Of a DNA stretch of 64,000 nucleotides, positions 20,915 to 32,744 are shown piece by piece (positions within the stretch are counted from its first letter, which is position 1; the number at the start of each line of letters is the position of its first letter). A model generated the notes under the pieces. That model searched no databases, was not told the origin of the DNA, and saw only the letters and a list, made by a program, of their open reading frames with translations. The DNA comes from Porphyra umbilicalis. Lineage: Eukaryota; Rhodophyta; Bangiophyceae; Bangiales; Bangiaceae. The stretch spans positions 186,001 through 250,000 of the forward strand of contig KV918788.1 in assembly GCA_002049455.2 (NCBI GenBank), given 5' to 3'. Position numbers and translations under genes: made by a program.

Positions 20915-22196
20915 CGTCGCTGCAGGCGGCAGCCCTACAGAACGCCGAACAGAATCGCTGTTGGGCAACAGCCGAACAGAAGGCCATCTGTTGGGCCCGT
21001 CTGTTCGGGAACAGACGCCGAACAGAACGCCATTCTGTTCGGCGCTGCTGTTGGTCTGTCTCGTGGGTCGGTTACTCCACTGCCAGAAACTGGATCGAGT
21101 AACGGCTCTCTTTATGATGGTTAGTGAGTTTTTGAATGCCTAAGTCTGTTTCAGTCTTCAAAGAAGGTATGTCTGCTATCCTGTCATGGACTGCCGCGGA
21201 AGGAAGTGCCACATCGTCGCTACTTCATGTTAAATAGGACTCAGCCAGCCCTGTCCTTATGTGTAGCTCGTTGGAGAAGGGCTGGTGCAATGTGTCCACT
21301 GGCCTTCCAGCGTGCAGGCAGCCTTCCACCTCAACCACCCACGTGCCATTGGCCGATGGCTTCCCAGCTGGGCAACCGCTACCTTCGTCCGACTGCCACG
21401 AACACCACTCGTTCCACGAACTGCCCAGCTCCACTGCCTCCCCCCTGACGTCAAAGCCCTCCGTCAACCTTTTCACTTTCTCTGTGGGTGCATGGCCTCT
21501 GGGCGCGCTTCTCACTCGCCTGTGGTGCGTTACATGACGTTCTCCTTGCGCGCGGTTCCCCTGCCCCCAAGCCCCCCCCTCCCCCCCCCACGACTTGCTG
21601 CGGACTGTTTCTGTGGCACGACCTCGGCTCTGCAGCGCTAGTGGCTCTGTCGGTGATCATGATCTGCATGCGCTTTCCCTCACGCGGTCGTTTTGGGAAC
21701 AGGCGCACTCACCTTCTCTGTCTTGGGCGTGTGCTTCACCGTTTTACTGGGTCACTCTACTTCTCGTGGGGCTTCTCTGTCCTTGTTCGCACCAGGTTGG
21801 ATTGGTGGTGCGTTGAGGCTCGTGTTTGCAGAAGCGAGTAAAGGAGTAGCTCCGTGTCTTGTGGGCATGACGCAAGAGCCTAGCTCAGTCCGTCAGACCA
21901 GCTAGCTCAGTCCGTCAGACCAGGAATTGTGCAGTTAACATGTAATGGAAAAGCAGCTGCGGTCTGCCCACGTTGGACTGCAACTTGTATTCGCAAGCCT
22001 TTTCTCCCAATAGCCCTAATCTGGAGCTCCTGATCCCGTTCTCGATCACATGTGCTGCACGGTCCTGCCAACAATCCCGAGATCCAGCGCCTAGCACCGA
22101 ACAGGTTCGCAACAGAATCGCATCTGTTGGGCGTCTGTTCGGCAACAGACGCCCGAACAGAATGGCGTTCTGTTGAGGCTGCCGCCTGCAGCGACG
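20915..22196. mobile_element. possible inverted-terminal element of ~1.28 kb with CTGTTCGG-rich ends
   Basis: CGTCGCTGCAGGCGGCAGCC (20915-20934) is matched exactly in reverse complement at 22177-22196. Just inside, both ends hold clusters of GAACAGA/TCTGTTC motifs with related order (20936-21050 and 22096-22175). The interior is lower in GC and has no transposase frame. Ends of this kind suggest a non-autonomous DNA element, but no target duplication was found. Confidence 0.5.
21881..21924. repeat. 22-bp tandem duplication
   Basis: Two adjacent copies starting TAGCTCAGTCCGTCAGACCA, differing only in the last base. Confidence 0.85.
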
Positions 22197-23763
22197 CTGC
22201 GTCGGCCACGTGCGGCGCGGGCAACGCGCGCGCGCGTCGCGTCGAGCGCGCACGCCGGCGCGCCCGTGCCGCGCCTCGCCCCTGCGGGCGGCGCTGGATG
22301 CGGCGGCGGTACGGTAGCTGCGCTCCCCTCCTCCCGCCCCCCGTTGTCCGTTTTCCCCCTTTCAGATAACGCTTGCGCGGGACCGCATTGGCCGCCCGGT
22401 CGCACCCCCCCCCCCCCCCTCCCCCCCTCCCCCCCCACACGCGCGCGCCGGCCGGCGACCGACCCGCGTGGCGCGCTCATGCACAGCGCGCGCGCGCGCG
22501 CGCGTGCAGGCGCCGTCCGCCCCGCCCGCCCGCCGCCGCGCCACGGCGGCGGGTGCGCGGACGCGGCGGCGGCAGCGGCGGCCGCGGCCGCCACGCCCAC
22601 CCCCCCCCCCCCCCCCCCCCTGCGCTGGAGTCGTTGCCGGCGACGGCACCGGCGCCGCCGGCCGCGCCGCGGCCGCCACGCGCCCGTGGGCGGCCGCCAC
22701 GGCGGTGGCGGCACGTCTGGGGTGTCCCCGCCGCCACGGCCGCCGCCGCTGCCGCCGCCGGCGGGCGTCGCCTCCCTCGAGTGCACGTCTTGGGGAGGGG
22801 CGGCCGACGCGGCGGCGCCGCACGTCTCCCCGCCGCTGCCGTCCCCCGCGGCGCCGTCGACGCGCGGCCGCCGGCGTGACGAGGCGCCGTCGCGGCGCGG
22901 CGGGGGGCGGGGCACGCCGCCCACGCGTCTGCCGGCGGCCGACAGGCGCGGCGGCGAGCGCGTCGGGGGGGGGAGGGGGGGGGTGGGGGTGGCGCTGGAA
23001 AAAAGGGCCAACGTGGCGGCGCCCCCGCCCCGCGCGTGGTCGCGCCCGTTGCGTGGCGCTGCGTCGGCGGGTCGGCGGGGGGGGCGGGGCTCCTGGCTCG
23101 CCGCCGCCGCCTCCCACCTACGTGGCGCGTCGGGGGGGGGGGGGCTGGGCGACGCGGTGTGCTGGTTGCGGGCTGGGGCAGGAGTGAGGGGGGGGTTGGG
23201 TGGCGCACGCCGGGGGGTGGGCGCACGGCCGCGTGGCGGCCGCTCGCCTGGTCGGCGCCGCCGCGACGGGCGGCGGGTGGCGGTGGCGCCCGTCGCCACG
23301 GGGAGGGGGCGCCCCGCCTCGGTCGCCGCCTCGTGCGCGGCGGGCGGCGCCGCGGGCGCCCCGTGGTGGCCCGCCCATTGGTCACCGCGCCGGCCAGAGG
23401 GGGGCGGGGGGCGGACGGACTGCTGGCGGGGCGGGTCCCCCCCCCCCCCCCCCCCCCCCCACCACCAGCCCGGGTGCCGGCCGCCGCCCCTGCCTTTTTC
23501 CGTCGCCGCCCGCCGCCCCGTGGGCACCAGTCCGCCCGTGTAGGCGTCGTGTGTGCGCACCGCCGCGGCGCCATGGCGTGTGCCCGACCGCCGCCGTGGC
23601 CGCGTGGGTGTCTGTGTCGCCGTGGGGGGGCGGGTGCCCCCCGTCGTTGCCCGCCCCGACGGGGCGGCCGAGTGGGCGGTGGCGGCCTCGGCGGAGCGCT
23701 GCCGCTGCGGCGAGTGCCGCGGAGGGGGGGTGGCCGAGCCGCCGGCGGCGACCACGGGGCGGT
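22197..23763. other. extremely GC-rich region upstream of carboxypeptidase copy 1
   Basis: Frames run open in all directions with Arg/Pro/Ala content, and several C runs exceed 15 bases. An alternating GC tract of 19 bases sits at 22486-22504. The proximal part should contain the promoter and perhaps the 5' end of the carboxypeptidase gene. The tandem duplication starts at 23424, inside this stretch. Confidence 0.4.
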
Positions 23764-23887
23764 GGCGCGCTGCTCGTCGCCACCGCCGCCGCTGCCGTTG
23801 CTGCCGTGGCGGCGGCGGCGGTGGCGGCGGTGGCCACCGCCGCGACGGTGCCGTCGGTTCCCCCCGCGTCGGTGGCGGGCGTGCGCC

Positions 23888-25690
23888 ATGCGCCTCTTCG
23901 TGCTCTTTCCCTCTCCCCTGCTCCCCCCCCCCCCCCCCCACGCTGGCTCCCCACCCGCGGGGCACGCCTCCTCCCCCCACACCCGGTGATGCATCTGGCA
24001 ACGCCACCCCCCCGCCGCTGTCGCCACCGGTGGCCCCCCCCTCCCCAGTCACGACGGGGTGCACCATTGGCCCCCCGTACGCGGGCATCCGCGTCGGCGC
24101 CATTGACGCGGCAACGCCCGCGGCGCTGGCGGCCATCCTCACCACCCTCCGCGCCGTGTGCGACGTGCGGCTGCTCGAGTCGGGCGTCGGCGAGCCGCGG
24201 CCGGGCGGCTTGACGACCTACCTGCTGACGGCGGCGCAGATTGACGCCCTGTGGTCTGACCTCGGCGTGCGCGTGCGGGTGTACGTGCCGGACCTCGGCG
24301 CCACGCTCGCCGCCGCGGAGAGTGTGGTGGACGATGGGGTGGCGGAGCAACCGCCCTCGCGTCCCGTGCCCGCGCCATTGACGGGGGGGGGGGCGGGCGG
24401 GGGGCTCCCGCCGGGCATGCTCGGCTTGGCCACGTCCCCGCGGGCCAACACCTCAACGGCGGCCGACGGGTTGGCGGCGGCGGCAGCGTCGACGCCGGCG
24501 CCCGTCTTGAGCGCGGCGGCCGCCACCGAGTTTTACACGGCCTACCGGTCGCTGACGGCCGTCAACCGGCGGATGGATTTGTTGGCGGCCGACTACCCGG
24601 GGGTGGCAGCGACCATCCCGATTGGCAAATCCGTCCTCGGGCGGCAGCTGACCGCGTTGGCGGTCGGCCACACGCCCGCCGACGCGCCGGTGCGGTTGGT
24701 GGTGCTCGGCTTGCAGCACGCGCGGGAGTGGGTGGCGGGCCTCGTGCCGCTCTACACTGGCGAAATGCTGGTGCGGGGCGCCGCCGAGCACCCGGACTTG
24801 GCCGCCTTTCTCACCCGCGTGCAGCTGCTGTTTGTGCCCATGGTCAACCCCGACGGCTTTGTGTACACGGTCACGACCGACCGGATGTGGCGCAAGAACC
24901 GATCCGACGATGGCAGCACCTGCCCGGGCGTCGACCTCAACCGCAACTGGGGGGTGGACTGGGGCGGCCCGCACGCCACGTCGACCGTCGAGCCGTGTCG
25001 GGAGACGTACACGGGCGCGGCGCCCTTTTCCGAGCCGGAAACCACCGCCATCCGCGACCTCATCGACGCCCACCCGGGCATCGTTGGCTTTATCGACTTT
25101 CACGCGTACGGGGAGTTGGTGCTCGGCGCGTGGGCGCACGCGGAGGAGCCCCCCGCGGACCGCCCCAACGACAAGGCGTACGGCATGGCCGTCACGGACG
25201 GCGTCAACCGGGTGCACGCGTCGGGCTACCGCTACGGCACGGGCGGTGAGTTTATCTACTTGGCGAGTGGGGTGGCGTCGGACTGGGCGACGGCCGCCAA
25301 CATGAGCGCCGTGACCATTGAGTTGCGGCCCAACAATGCGCCGGGCGCGGGGCTGTCGCTCGGCACGGAGTTTCTGCTGCCCGCCTCAGAGGTGCTGCCG
25401 ACGTGCGAGGAGGGCATGGGGGGGGTCATTGGCGCCGCGCGGTTTTTGGAGCGCGCCGCCCGGGGGGGGGACGACGACCTCGAGCCCGTCGACTGGGTGC
25501 CGCTGCGGGGGGGGTGACGGACGAGGGCACGCCGGGGGGGGGCGGTGACGACGGGGGGGGGGGGGACGCCGACGACAATGAAGCCGGCCTCGCCGTGGGA
25601 ACCATCGTTGGCATCTCGGTGGGGGCGGGGCTTGCCGCCCTGGCCATCCTGGTGCTGGCAGTGTGGATGGTGCGGAACCGGACGCACTAA
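23888..25690 (+). CDS. M14A zinc carboxypeptidase, membrane-anchored, copy 1
   Basis: Secretory-pathway exopeptidase removing C-terminal residues. The main frame (about 23940-25517) encodes an M14 propeptide (GIRVGAIDAATPAALAAIL onward) and a complete catalytic domain: Zn ligands in LGLQHAREW (His, Glu) and FHAYGEL (His), substrate Arg in MWRKNRS, DLNRNWGVDWGG (Asn-Arg pair), the Tyr in FIYLASG, and catalytic Glu in AVTIELRPN. In bovine numbering residue 255 is Ser, not Asp, so B-type (Lys/Arg) specificity is unlikely. After G runs at 25507-25565 another frame supplies a C-terminal membrane helix (GTIVGISVGAGLAALAILVL) and tail MVRNRTH, stopping at 25690. The start is unsettled. I place it at ATG 23888, before a C17 tract. 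An Ala/Val-rich signal-like stretch (23764-23850, another frame) may be the true N-terminus. The frame breaks coincide with homopolymers. Confidence 0.88.
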
Positions 25691-26630
25691 CTGGGAGGGG
25701 GGGGGGGGGGGGGGTGGGGGGTGGGGAGCCGAGGGGGTTGGGAAGGAAGGGTAGGGAGACGAACTCGCCATAGGCGCCGACACAACACAAAGAGCAACAA
25801 AAAGTTCCTTCTGCACCGTGGGGAAAACCGCCGACGTCGCACACACACGCTGTCTGGGAGAGAGGGCGCGGAGGGACGGCGGGAAGGCAACACGACACTG
25901 CAAGTTTGCACGACGACGGGCGCGGACCAAAGGAGCGACACGTCTCCTCCGAGGACCACCGCTTCCCGCACTGGTACTTCCGTTGCGCTCGAGCAACGGC
26001 AGCAGCGGTGCCCGATCAGCGCCGTACGTATCGGCGGCCGAGCAGGTGGCCGCCCCCGCTTGCACCATTGGCCGTCAATGGCGAGCCGCGGCGCTTCCTC
26101 AGACGGGTGTCAGCGAGACGCGCCGGCCGCCGTCGGCGGCCGCCGACCAACGCCACGTGCCAGATGCCGGTGTCTAGAGGCGGGAGGGCGGGCTCGCTTG
26201 TTGGGCCTTTGGTCGTTCAATCATTCTCGCAGCACGACCGCCGAAGACCATGGGAACGCAAGAGCCTCCCGCTTGTTCGCGACGTTTCTCGCCGTCGGGG
26301 CAGTGACGTTGGGTTGCGCAACGTGTTGACCACTGGAGAGGGCCTCCCCGTATGGCGTGCGACTCAAAGGACGGGGTGTCATGTAGTCAAGCGATGGATG
26401 CGCACAGTTGGTACACGTGTATTGGAAAAAAGATATCTGGACGGCTGACGCGAGTACGTAGCAAGCACAGGCTCGACGTCCAAACATCAATAATAGAAGA
26501 AAAATCTCACAGCCACAGGACTGAACTCCAGTCTGGCAAAGTCACACAAACGGCTGCCCGCATCCACGGCAGATGTCCATCCACGCATCAGACGTAGGAT
26601 ATCGCAGTCCGACATCACATCCCATCCACC
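25691..26630. other. 3' flank of carboxypeptidase copy 1
   Basis: Shared with unit 2 (44023-44582 plus 45363-45736). It begins with a long G run and holds no recognisable gene. The site at 26250-26251 (AT before GGGAACGCAAG) is the empty site for the element at 44583 in unit 2. Confidence 0.5.
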
Positions 26631-26899
26631 ATCGTCTCCTTAGACAATCAGGGCCATCGGCGGTCATCGGGGCTCATCATGGGCCATCGGCCGATTCCAA
26701 AAAACCGGTATAATGACGTCGTCGATGCGGCCAACCGATGAAGTCGAACCATCGGCGAAGGGCTCCCACGATGACCTGCCATCTTCGAATTGTGTGTATA
26801 TAAATCTAGAAGTCCAACTCACAACGAGAAGGAGACAAAAACTTCATTTTCAGAATGAAGAACACGAGATCCAGGATGGACAGGGCACGAGCGCCACGC

Positions 26900-27720
26900 C
26901 ACGCCCCGGCCGCCCCGGCCGCTGCGCCGCGCCACCGCACCATCCGCGCCGCTGCGCCCCCACCGCCACGGCACGCCTGCCGCCGCCGCGCCGCGCCGCG
27001 CCCGCGCCGCCCCCGCCGCGCCGCCGCGCGCCGGCCCCCGCCGAGGCGGCGCGCCCCCGCCGCCGCCGCCCCGCCGCGCCCCCGCCCCGGCCGTGGCGCC
27101 GCGCCCCCGCCCCCGCCGCGCCGCCGCGCGCCGGCCCCCGTCGTGGCGGCGCGCCCCCGCCGCCGCCGCCCCGCCGCGCCCCCGCCCCGGCCGTGGCGCC
27201 GCGCCCCCGCCCCCGCCGTGCCGCCATGCGCCGGCCCCGGCCGTGGCGGCGCGCCCCCGCCCCGGCTGCGCCGCTGCTCCCCCACCGCCGCGGCGCCCTC
27301 GCCGCCGCCGCCCCGCCGCGCCCCCGCCCCGGCCGTGGCGCCGCGCCCCCGCCCCCGCCGTGCCGCCATGCGCCGGCCCCGGCCGTGGCGGCGCGCCCCC
27401 GCCCCGGCTGCGCCGCTGCTCCCCCACCGCCGCGGCGCCCTCGCCGCCGCCGCCCCGCCGCGCCCCCGCCCCGGCCGTGGCGCCGCGCCCCCGCCCCGGC
27501 CGTGGCGCCGCGCCCCCGCTCCCGCCGTGCCGCCACGCGCCGGCCCCGGCCGTGGCGGCGGGCCCCCGCCCCGGCCGCGCCCCCGCGCCTCGGTCCCCGT
27601 CACGCCACCATGCCCCCGCGGCCGCCTCGCCGCCGTGCCCCCGACCCGGCCGCGCCGTCGCGCCTCCGCGGCCGCCGCGTAGCCTCACTCTCGCCCCGGC
27701 CGTGCTACCGCGCCTGCTAG
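26900..27720. repeat. GC-rich minisatellite, ~142-bp higher-order unit
   Basis: CCCCGCCGCGCCCCC recurs at 27169, 27311 and 27453 (period 142), with shorter related units before and after. The array opens Arg/Pro/Ala frames on both strands, which I do not call as genes. It lies just inside the left end of the 11.7-kb element. Confidence 0.85.
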
Positions 27721-28286
27721 CCCACCGCGTCGCCTCGGTCCCCCCGCGGTGCCCGCCGCGCGCTCTGAGGCGCCGGGGTGACGCTGCACCCTGGCACCCC
27801 CGCTCCCCACGCGGTAGCGCCGGTGCGCGCGGGACCCGCTCCACCGTCACATTGGAGTCGCGGCACCCTGGCGCACCGCCGTGCGCCCGCGTGCCCATGC
27901 CTTCGCGCGCCAGCGCCCTGGCGCGCCAAACCCCGCACGACGCAGCACGCCCGCGTCGCGGTGCCACAGCACCCCCATACCCCAGTCTCGTCAGAGCCCC
28001 TGTGTCCACTTGCCCCTCCGTCCACGTGCCGCAGGCCGCCTGCCGATCCACTCCCCACGACGCAGTACACCCACGCCTGGTATCCCACTGCTTCTTGCGT
28101 CGTATGCCACCCTACAAAAATGCCGGATGTCCACTACCACCGGCACTGCGCTCAGCTCTACTCTATGACTCCCGCCGGACGCGCAACCCCCTCTCCAACT
28201 CACACCCGCGCGCCCACAATCAACACAGGACCTCGCTGGATGCACAAGAGGCACATATCACGCATGAGCATCTTGCAGGGAGTCAC

Positions 28287-30929
28287 CTACACCACCAGCA
28301 CAGGCGCCACGACAGGCGCCCCGGCCGGGTTGTTGGCATCTTCGTCAGGTACCGGCATGTACTCGTCGGGAAACTTGGCGCGGTCGGGGTCGGAGCCGTC
28401 GACAATGTCGAGGCCGTTGTGCACCGTGCTGTCTTTCGGAAGGTACTTGTCCAGGCTGACCATCTCGGCCACGTACCGCTTGAACCGGTCTCCGTCCGGA
28501 CCACCAACCTTAACACCCGTCACGACCGCCTCCAGGGCCTCAGCGACAAAGGTGCAAACGAGGCCGTAGTGGCCTGCCGTCTCATGCACAACAACAACCT
28601 GGCCAGACTCTGTCGGCTCCTTGATGCGTTGGCGGGCATTAAGGTGGATGAACATCTGCTTTGACGCCGCAATGATGCCAACCCGCCCGCCGTCCGACTG
28701 GCCGTAGCGGCGGTTCAACTTCCACTGCGCGGCCGTGGTGATAGACATGGTGCTCGTAGAAGAGCCGACGGCGTCGAACCACGCCGCAACGACCACCGCC
28801 TTGATCGCCCACATCGCGTGCGAAAACACCATACCCAGTGGCGCGCCCGCCCGCACAGTCTTGGGCTTAGCGCCGCCACGGACGCGCTTCTTGGTCGGCT
28901 GGTCGATCATCTCGAGCAAGAAGACGTTGGCCTCGTCGGCGCTGACGCCCATGTACTCCATGGCGCTTGCAACGATCATCTCAAACTTCGTCTCTGGGTC
29001 CAGGTAGACGTGGCGCGAGACCGTGGCCAGGGCAATCATCTTGGTCACCCGCGGGTTGAGGAGGTCGCGGATGCACTGCATGATGACTGAGCCCTCTGCC
29101 TGTCGCGTAGCTTGAGCCTCAATGCGCGCCACCGCGTCACAGACGCGAGGAGCAGGGCGACGGAGCCGGGAGCGCGGTGCCGGAGTTGATGCGCGTAGCT
29201 CACTGGCCCAAGAATTGAGCTGTGCCGGCTGCACAGGGGGGACGTCGTCGAGCGGCGGTACGCCGTTGGTGGCCCGAGGCGGCAGCGGCGAAAGCATTGC
29301 AGTGGTCGGCGGCCGCGCCGCACCGTCCGTCGGAAGGGGCAGCGGAGGCACCTCATCGTCGGCAGGCGCCGGTGGTGGAGGTGACTGAGCACGTCCCGAA
29401 GAAATCGACACCGCTTGCGAAGGCGGCAATGTCGTCGTTGTGGCCGCGAACCTTACACGCTTCGGCTTGGGAGCCGGCGGCTCCTCGTCATCCTCCTCGT
29501 CGACGTCGCTCCCGGGGGATCGGACCGGCGCTGGCTTGCAAGCGGTGCGGAGCTGTCGCTTGAGCTCAGCAAAGCCAGCCGCGAGCACCTCAATCGAGTG
29601 GCCGTGGGTGCCTAGCTGCTCCGTGTTCAGGCTCACCGACGCGATCAGGTTCATCAGGGTATCCTTGAGCCTTAGAAGCTCCGACACCTCGCGCTTGAGC
29701 TTCGCTACGTCCGCCTCCAATCCTGTAATCTCATCCGCCGACCTCCCGCCGATATCCTTGTTTCCACGTACGGTCTTGCTCCCGACGACGACCTTGGCGC
29801 CACCACCCGCCGCTCTTTCTCCACGAGTCGCCTTGGCCGCTTTGACCTGCATCGCCGCCTTCGTGGCCGCCGTGGTCCTGGCACTGCCTGGAACCTTGGC
29901 GGCGGCCACGAAGGCGGTCTCATTTGCCGAGGCCGACGCATTGTCGGCGGCCATCCGCATGGGAGCGGCCGCCGAAGCCGCGGCGGCGGGCGTCGTGTTA
30001 ACGGCGCACGCGGAGCGTGCACCGTCGGGGGAGCGTGAGCTCAAAGCAATCAGGCCAGCAGTCGCGGCTGCCTCACATCCGCGAGCCGATCCGCCGGCCG
30101 TGGACGATCCACCCACCGTCGAAGAACAAGCAGCCGCGGACGATACGCCCGCCGAGGACCCGGCCGCCGTAGAGGTCCCGCGCTCCGCCGAGGGCGCAGC
30201 AGCGCCGGCCAAAGAAGCAAGGGACGGAACACCCTTTGCGCGACGGCGCGCGGCGGCAGCGCTCCAGCGCTTGGCAGCTGCCGCGCGAGCGCGCTCAGGT
30301 GTAAAGGTCTGGGTGCCGCTCCCCGGATTGATGACGGGGCGCTTCGAGCCGGCCCGAGCAGACAGCGCACGGGCCGGCTTCATTGGCACGCTAGCCTCGG
30401 CCTGTAGACCTCCTGCGCGGCTGGAAGCACAACCATGCACGTCCGCCTCGGTCGAGGCGATGGCAGCCGCGGAATGAAGAGGAACGGCCGGTGGAGTGGC
30501 ACCAACGGCAGGAATCTGCAACAGCTGCGCGTGGCCTCCAGACGCCGCCAATGGAGACGCGGCGGCCGGCGTCGACCCACGCAACATCTGCGTGGCCGAC
30601 TGCGTCAGGAAAGAAGGGAACGGCAGAGTGCTGGGCTCCGGCGAGGGCGGCCGGTCAGCCTCCAGCTGCGCCTGCGCGTGCCCGCGCGCAACAGCAGCGT
30701 GGTGATACATGCTGTCGTGGGCCATGTAGTCTGGGAAGCTCTGCTCTTGCGTGTTGACCGCCCAATGCGTCTCAAAACGCGCGCCAGACCCGTCGCTGGC
30801 ATCGGCGCCACGGGCCGCACCGAGGGCGACAGACGCAGCAGCAATCACCTCCCGCATGTCCTCCTTGTTGTCCTTGTCGGCAGTCGACGGCATTGGCGTC
30901 CGAGCGTCCGAGCCTCCGCGGCCGGCCAT
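28287..30929 (-). CDS. transposon-encoded accessory protein, 880 aa, unknown function
   Basis: Divergent partner of the transposase in the 11.7-kb element. The ATG at 30929 begins MAGRGGSDARTPMPSTADKD and a single uninterrupted frame runs to TAG at 28287. Residues 1-200 are Ala/Ser/Pro-rich. About 200-226 is a basic motif (FTPERARAAAAKRWSAAAA) that could contact DNA. About 230-390 is Ala/Ser/Thr low complexity. About 398-460 is a likely coiled coil (GLEADVAKLKREVSELLRL). An acidic-proline linker follows (DVDEEDDEEPPAPKPKRVRF), then a folded C-terminal domain from about 606 with LNPRVTKMIALATVSRHVY and AMWAIKAVVVAAWFDAVG. I recognise no catalytic domain. Unbroken coding over 2.6 kb with ordinary composition shows it is a real gene. 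Its place beside a DDE transposase suggests a role in DNA binding or complex assembly, which is inference. Confidence 0.85.
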   Translation of the reverse strand: MAGRGGSDARTPMPSTADKDNKEDMREVIAAASVALGAARGADASDGSGARFETHWAVNTQEQSFPDYMAHDSMYHHAAVARGHAQAQLEADRPPSPEPSTLPFPSFLTQSATQMLRGSTPAAASPLAASGGHAQLLQIPAVGATPPAVPLHSAAAIASTEADVHGCASSRAGGLQAEASVPMKPARALSARAGSKRPVINPGSGTQTFTPERARAAAAKRWSAAAARRRAKGVPSLASLAGAAAPSAERGTSTAAGSSAGVSSAAACSSTVGGSSTAGGSARGCEAAATAGLIALSSRSPDGARSACAVNTTPAAAASAAAPMRMAADNASASANETAFVAAAKVPGSARTTAATKAAMQVKAAKATRGERAAGGGAKVVVGSKTVRGNKDIGGRSADEITGLEADVAKLKREVSELLRLKDTLMNLIASVSLNTEQLGTHGHSIEVLAAGFAELKRQLRTACKPAPVRSPGSDVDEEDDEEPPAPKPKRVRFAATTTTLPPSQAVSISSGRAQSPPPPAPADDEVPPLPLPTDGAARPPTTAMLSPLPPRATNGVPPLDDVPPVQPAQLNSWASELRASTPAPRSRLRRPAPRVCDAVARIEAQATRQAEGSVIMQCIRDLLNPRVTKMIALATVSRHVYLDPETKFEMIVASAMEYMGVSADEANVFLLEMIDQPTKKRVRGGAKPKTVRAGAPLGMVFSHAMWAIKAVVVAAWFDAVGSSTSTMSITTAAQWKLNRRYGQSDGGRVGIIAASKQMFIHLNARQRIKEPTESGQVVVVHETAGHYGLVCTFVAEALEAVVTGVKVGGPDGDRFKRYVAEMVSLDKYLPKDSTVHNGLDIVDGSDPDRAKFPDEYMPVPDEDANNPAGAPVVAPVLVV

Positions 30930-32744
30930 AGTGGTGGTGTTGGTGGAAAAGCTCGAGAGAGGGGGGAGGGAGAGATGGGGGAAGGAGGTACGTCGGGCTC
31001 GATGTCGGTAGCGCTCTGGGTGGGGATTGCTTCGACTGGTGCGCGGTGGGGAGGTGTTGCACTCGAAGCGAACGCGCAGCGCTGTGGCCGCGCTCAAGTA
31101 CCCGAGGGTGCGCACACAGAAGGGTGGGTCGCATACATCAACACAGTAGCCACAGGCAGCCAGGGCACGGAGCAGCTCGTGTGCAGGGCGTCAGGACGAA
31201 GGGACTTGGTGCACGAAGTCAACTCAACGGGGCAGGATCCTCACCAGACACCTCTCGCACGCCACCCTGCTGTCCACTCTCGGGCAGCCTCCCACTCCGC
31301 CCGCAATTCACCGAGGAAACCGATACGCACGTCGCCTCACGACGCCCTGCCCCAGTAACGGGCGCCAACAGATCGATCCACTGCGCGGATGCCAGTAACC
31401 ACGCAGAGCGTAGGCTATCGGTGTGACGTACTCTCTTCGCAGCGCATCGGATCCTGGCAGAAAGAAAAGGCTCACAGTGTGGTCGAGACCGCCTGGTGGG
31501 CAGCTGTGTACCTGTGCACGGGTACGCCGGACAGCACGACAGTGGGTGTCACGCAGCACCACTCACCGGCACTCACCGGCGTGACCGAGTGGTTGCGTCG
31601 GTCTGCCGGTACGAGCTGACCGCCAGTCGTAAGGTGAGAAAACAGACGGGGGCACCACGCTAGGCGCCATCGACGCTGCTCGTCTGATTGGGCTGTCCGG
31701 GGTCGGACACGCCCAGGCAGCACGAGGGTGAACAGGAAACGGCCGGGTGACGCAGAGGGACAAGGCTCGCGCGTCGAGCAAAGACGGCGACGACGCAGAC
31801 GCCGCCGCTTGTCCAGTTACCGGGGTGAACTGATCGAGTGCCAAAGCTGCCCTCGTCGATCAAGTTTCGCTGGCCCCCGTAAGAACACTGGCTGTACGCG
31901 GTGGAAGCTCCAGTGTATTCAATTTTTTTAATTTAAAGAGTTAATATTGTGTTATTCGATCGTTCACCGGCTGCGCGTGTGAAGAAGAAAACCCCGCCTG
32001 GACTGCAACTGCTACAGCCACCTCCGTGTCTTCCGACGCGTCCCGCTCCTGTGCCGACTCACCACACCTGTGCTGCCTGCTTACCGCCTCGCCCTCGTGG
32101 CATCGGCCTCGAGCCGTGCCTCCCTTTCCATCAAACCTGGCCTTGCATCCGCGGCTGGCAGTGCCGCCCTGCCCTTGTTTCGCGCCACGGCCAGCAAGCG
32201 TTGGGGCCGTTCACTGCATGGATGCGCTGTATGTGTGGACGTGGGGCTTCTAACACCATGACACACTCGCTCAGCGCGCCTCGTTGACAGAGCGCGACAT
32301 GGCCGTGTTTCCGTCACGCCTTTTCCGCCAAGTCTGGTGCGCCTGCGCCGCAGTTTGAGGATTTTAGCCACGCCGTGTCCAACAGCGCAGCACTGTCTGC
32401 AGACTGGGCGACGCGGCGCACGGCTGCATAGGTACGTTGGCGTCTGTTTCCGTTGCTCTTGGTTCTCTGACAAGGGTGCATGAGCTGATGGCAGGTGGAC
32501 GTGATGACCACGGTTGGAGGTGCTGATGAGCGCTACGTGAGGGGTTGGCCAAGGAGAGAGCGTGTCTGGACACGCAGTCAGGTGTGTCGGGGGGGACTGG
32601 TGGGGGGTTTGAACGGTGACGGGCGTCTCAGCCGGCAGGCGATGGGCAATCGTAGAAGTACCCGGACGTCCGGCTCACCACAACAGACTCGCTCTGGCAT
32701 TGTGCTTTGTGCGACATCGGCTGGGACACTCAACTGACTGCACC
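30930..32744. other. divergent intergenic region of the 11.7-kb element
   Basis: Lies between the start codons of the two oppositely directed transposon genes and should hold both promoters. AT-rich patch at about 31918-31960. A short direct repeat CACTCACCGG occurs twice at 31560-31579. No gene of its own seen. Confidence 0.5.

Noticed and set aside
19853-21143. Four large frames (up to 452 codons) on both strands
   Set aside because: Simultaneously open, low-complexity, no domain; expected of extreme GC content.
22091-24145. 684-codon minus-strand frame
   Set aside because: Runs antisense through the carboxypeptidase 5' region, is dominated by Pro/Arg/Gly runs, and starts inside coding sequence of the other strand.
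26713-28664. Frames of 335, 410 and 523 codons over the left minisatellite
   Set aside because: They are translations of the 142-bp repeat; composition is only Arg, Pro, Ala and Gly.
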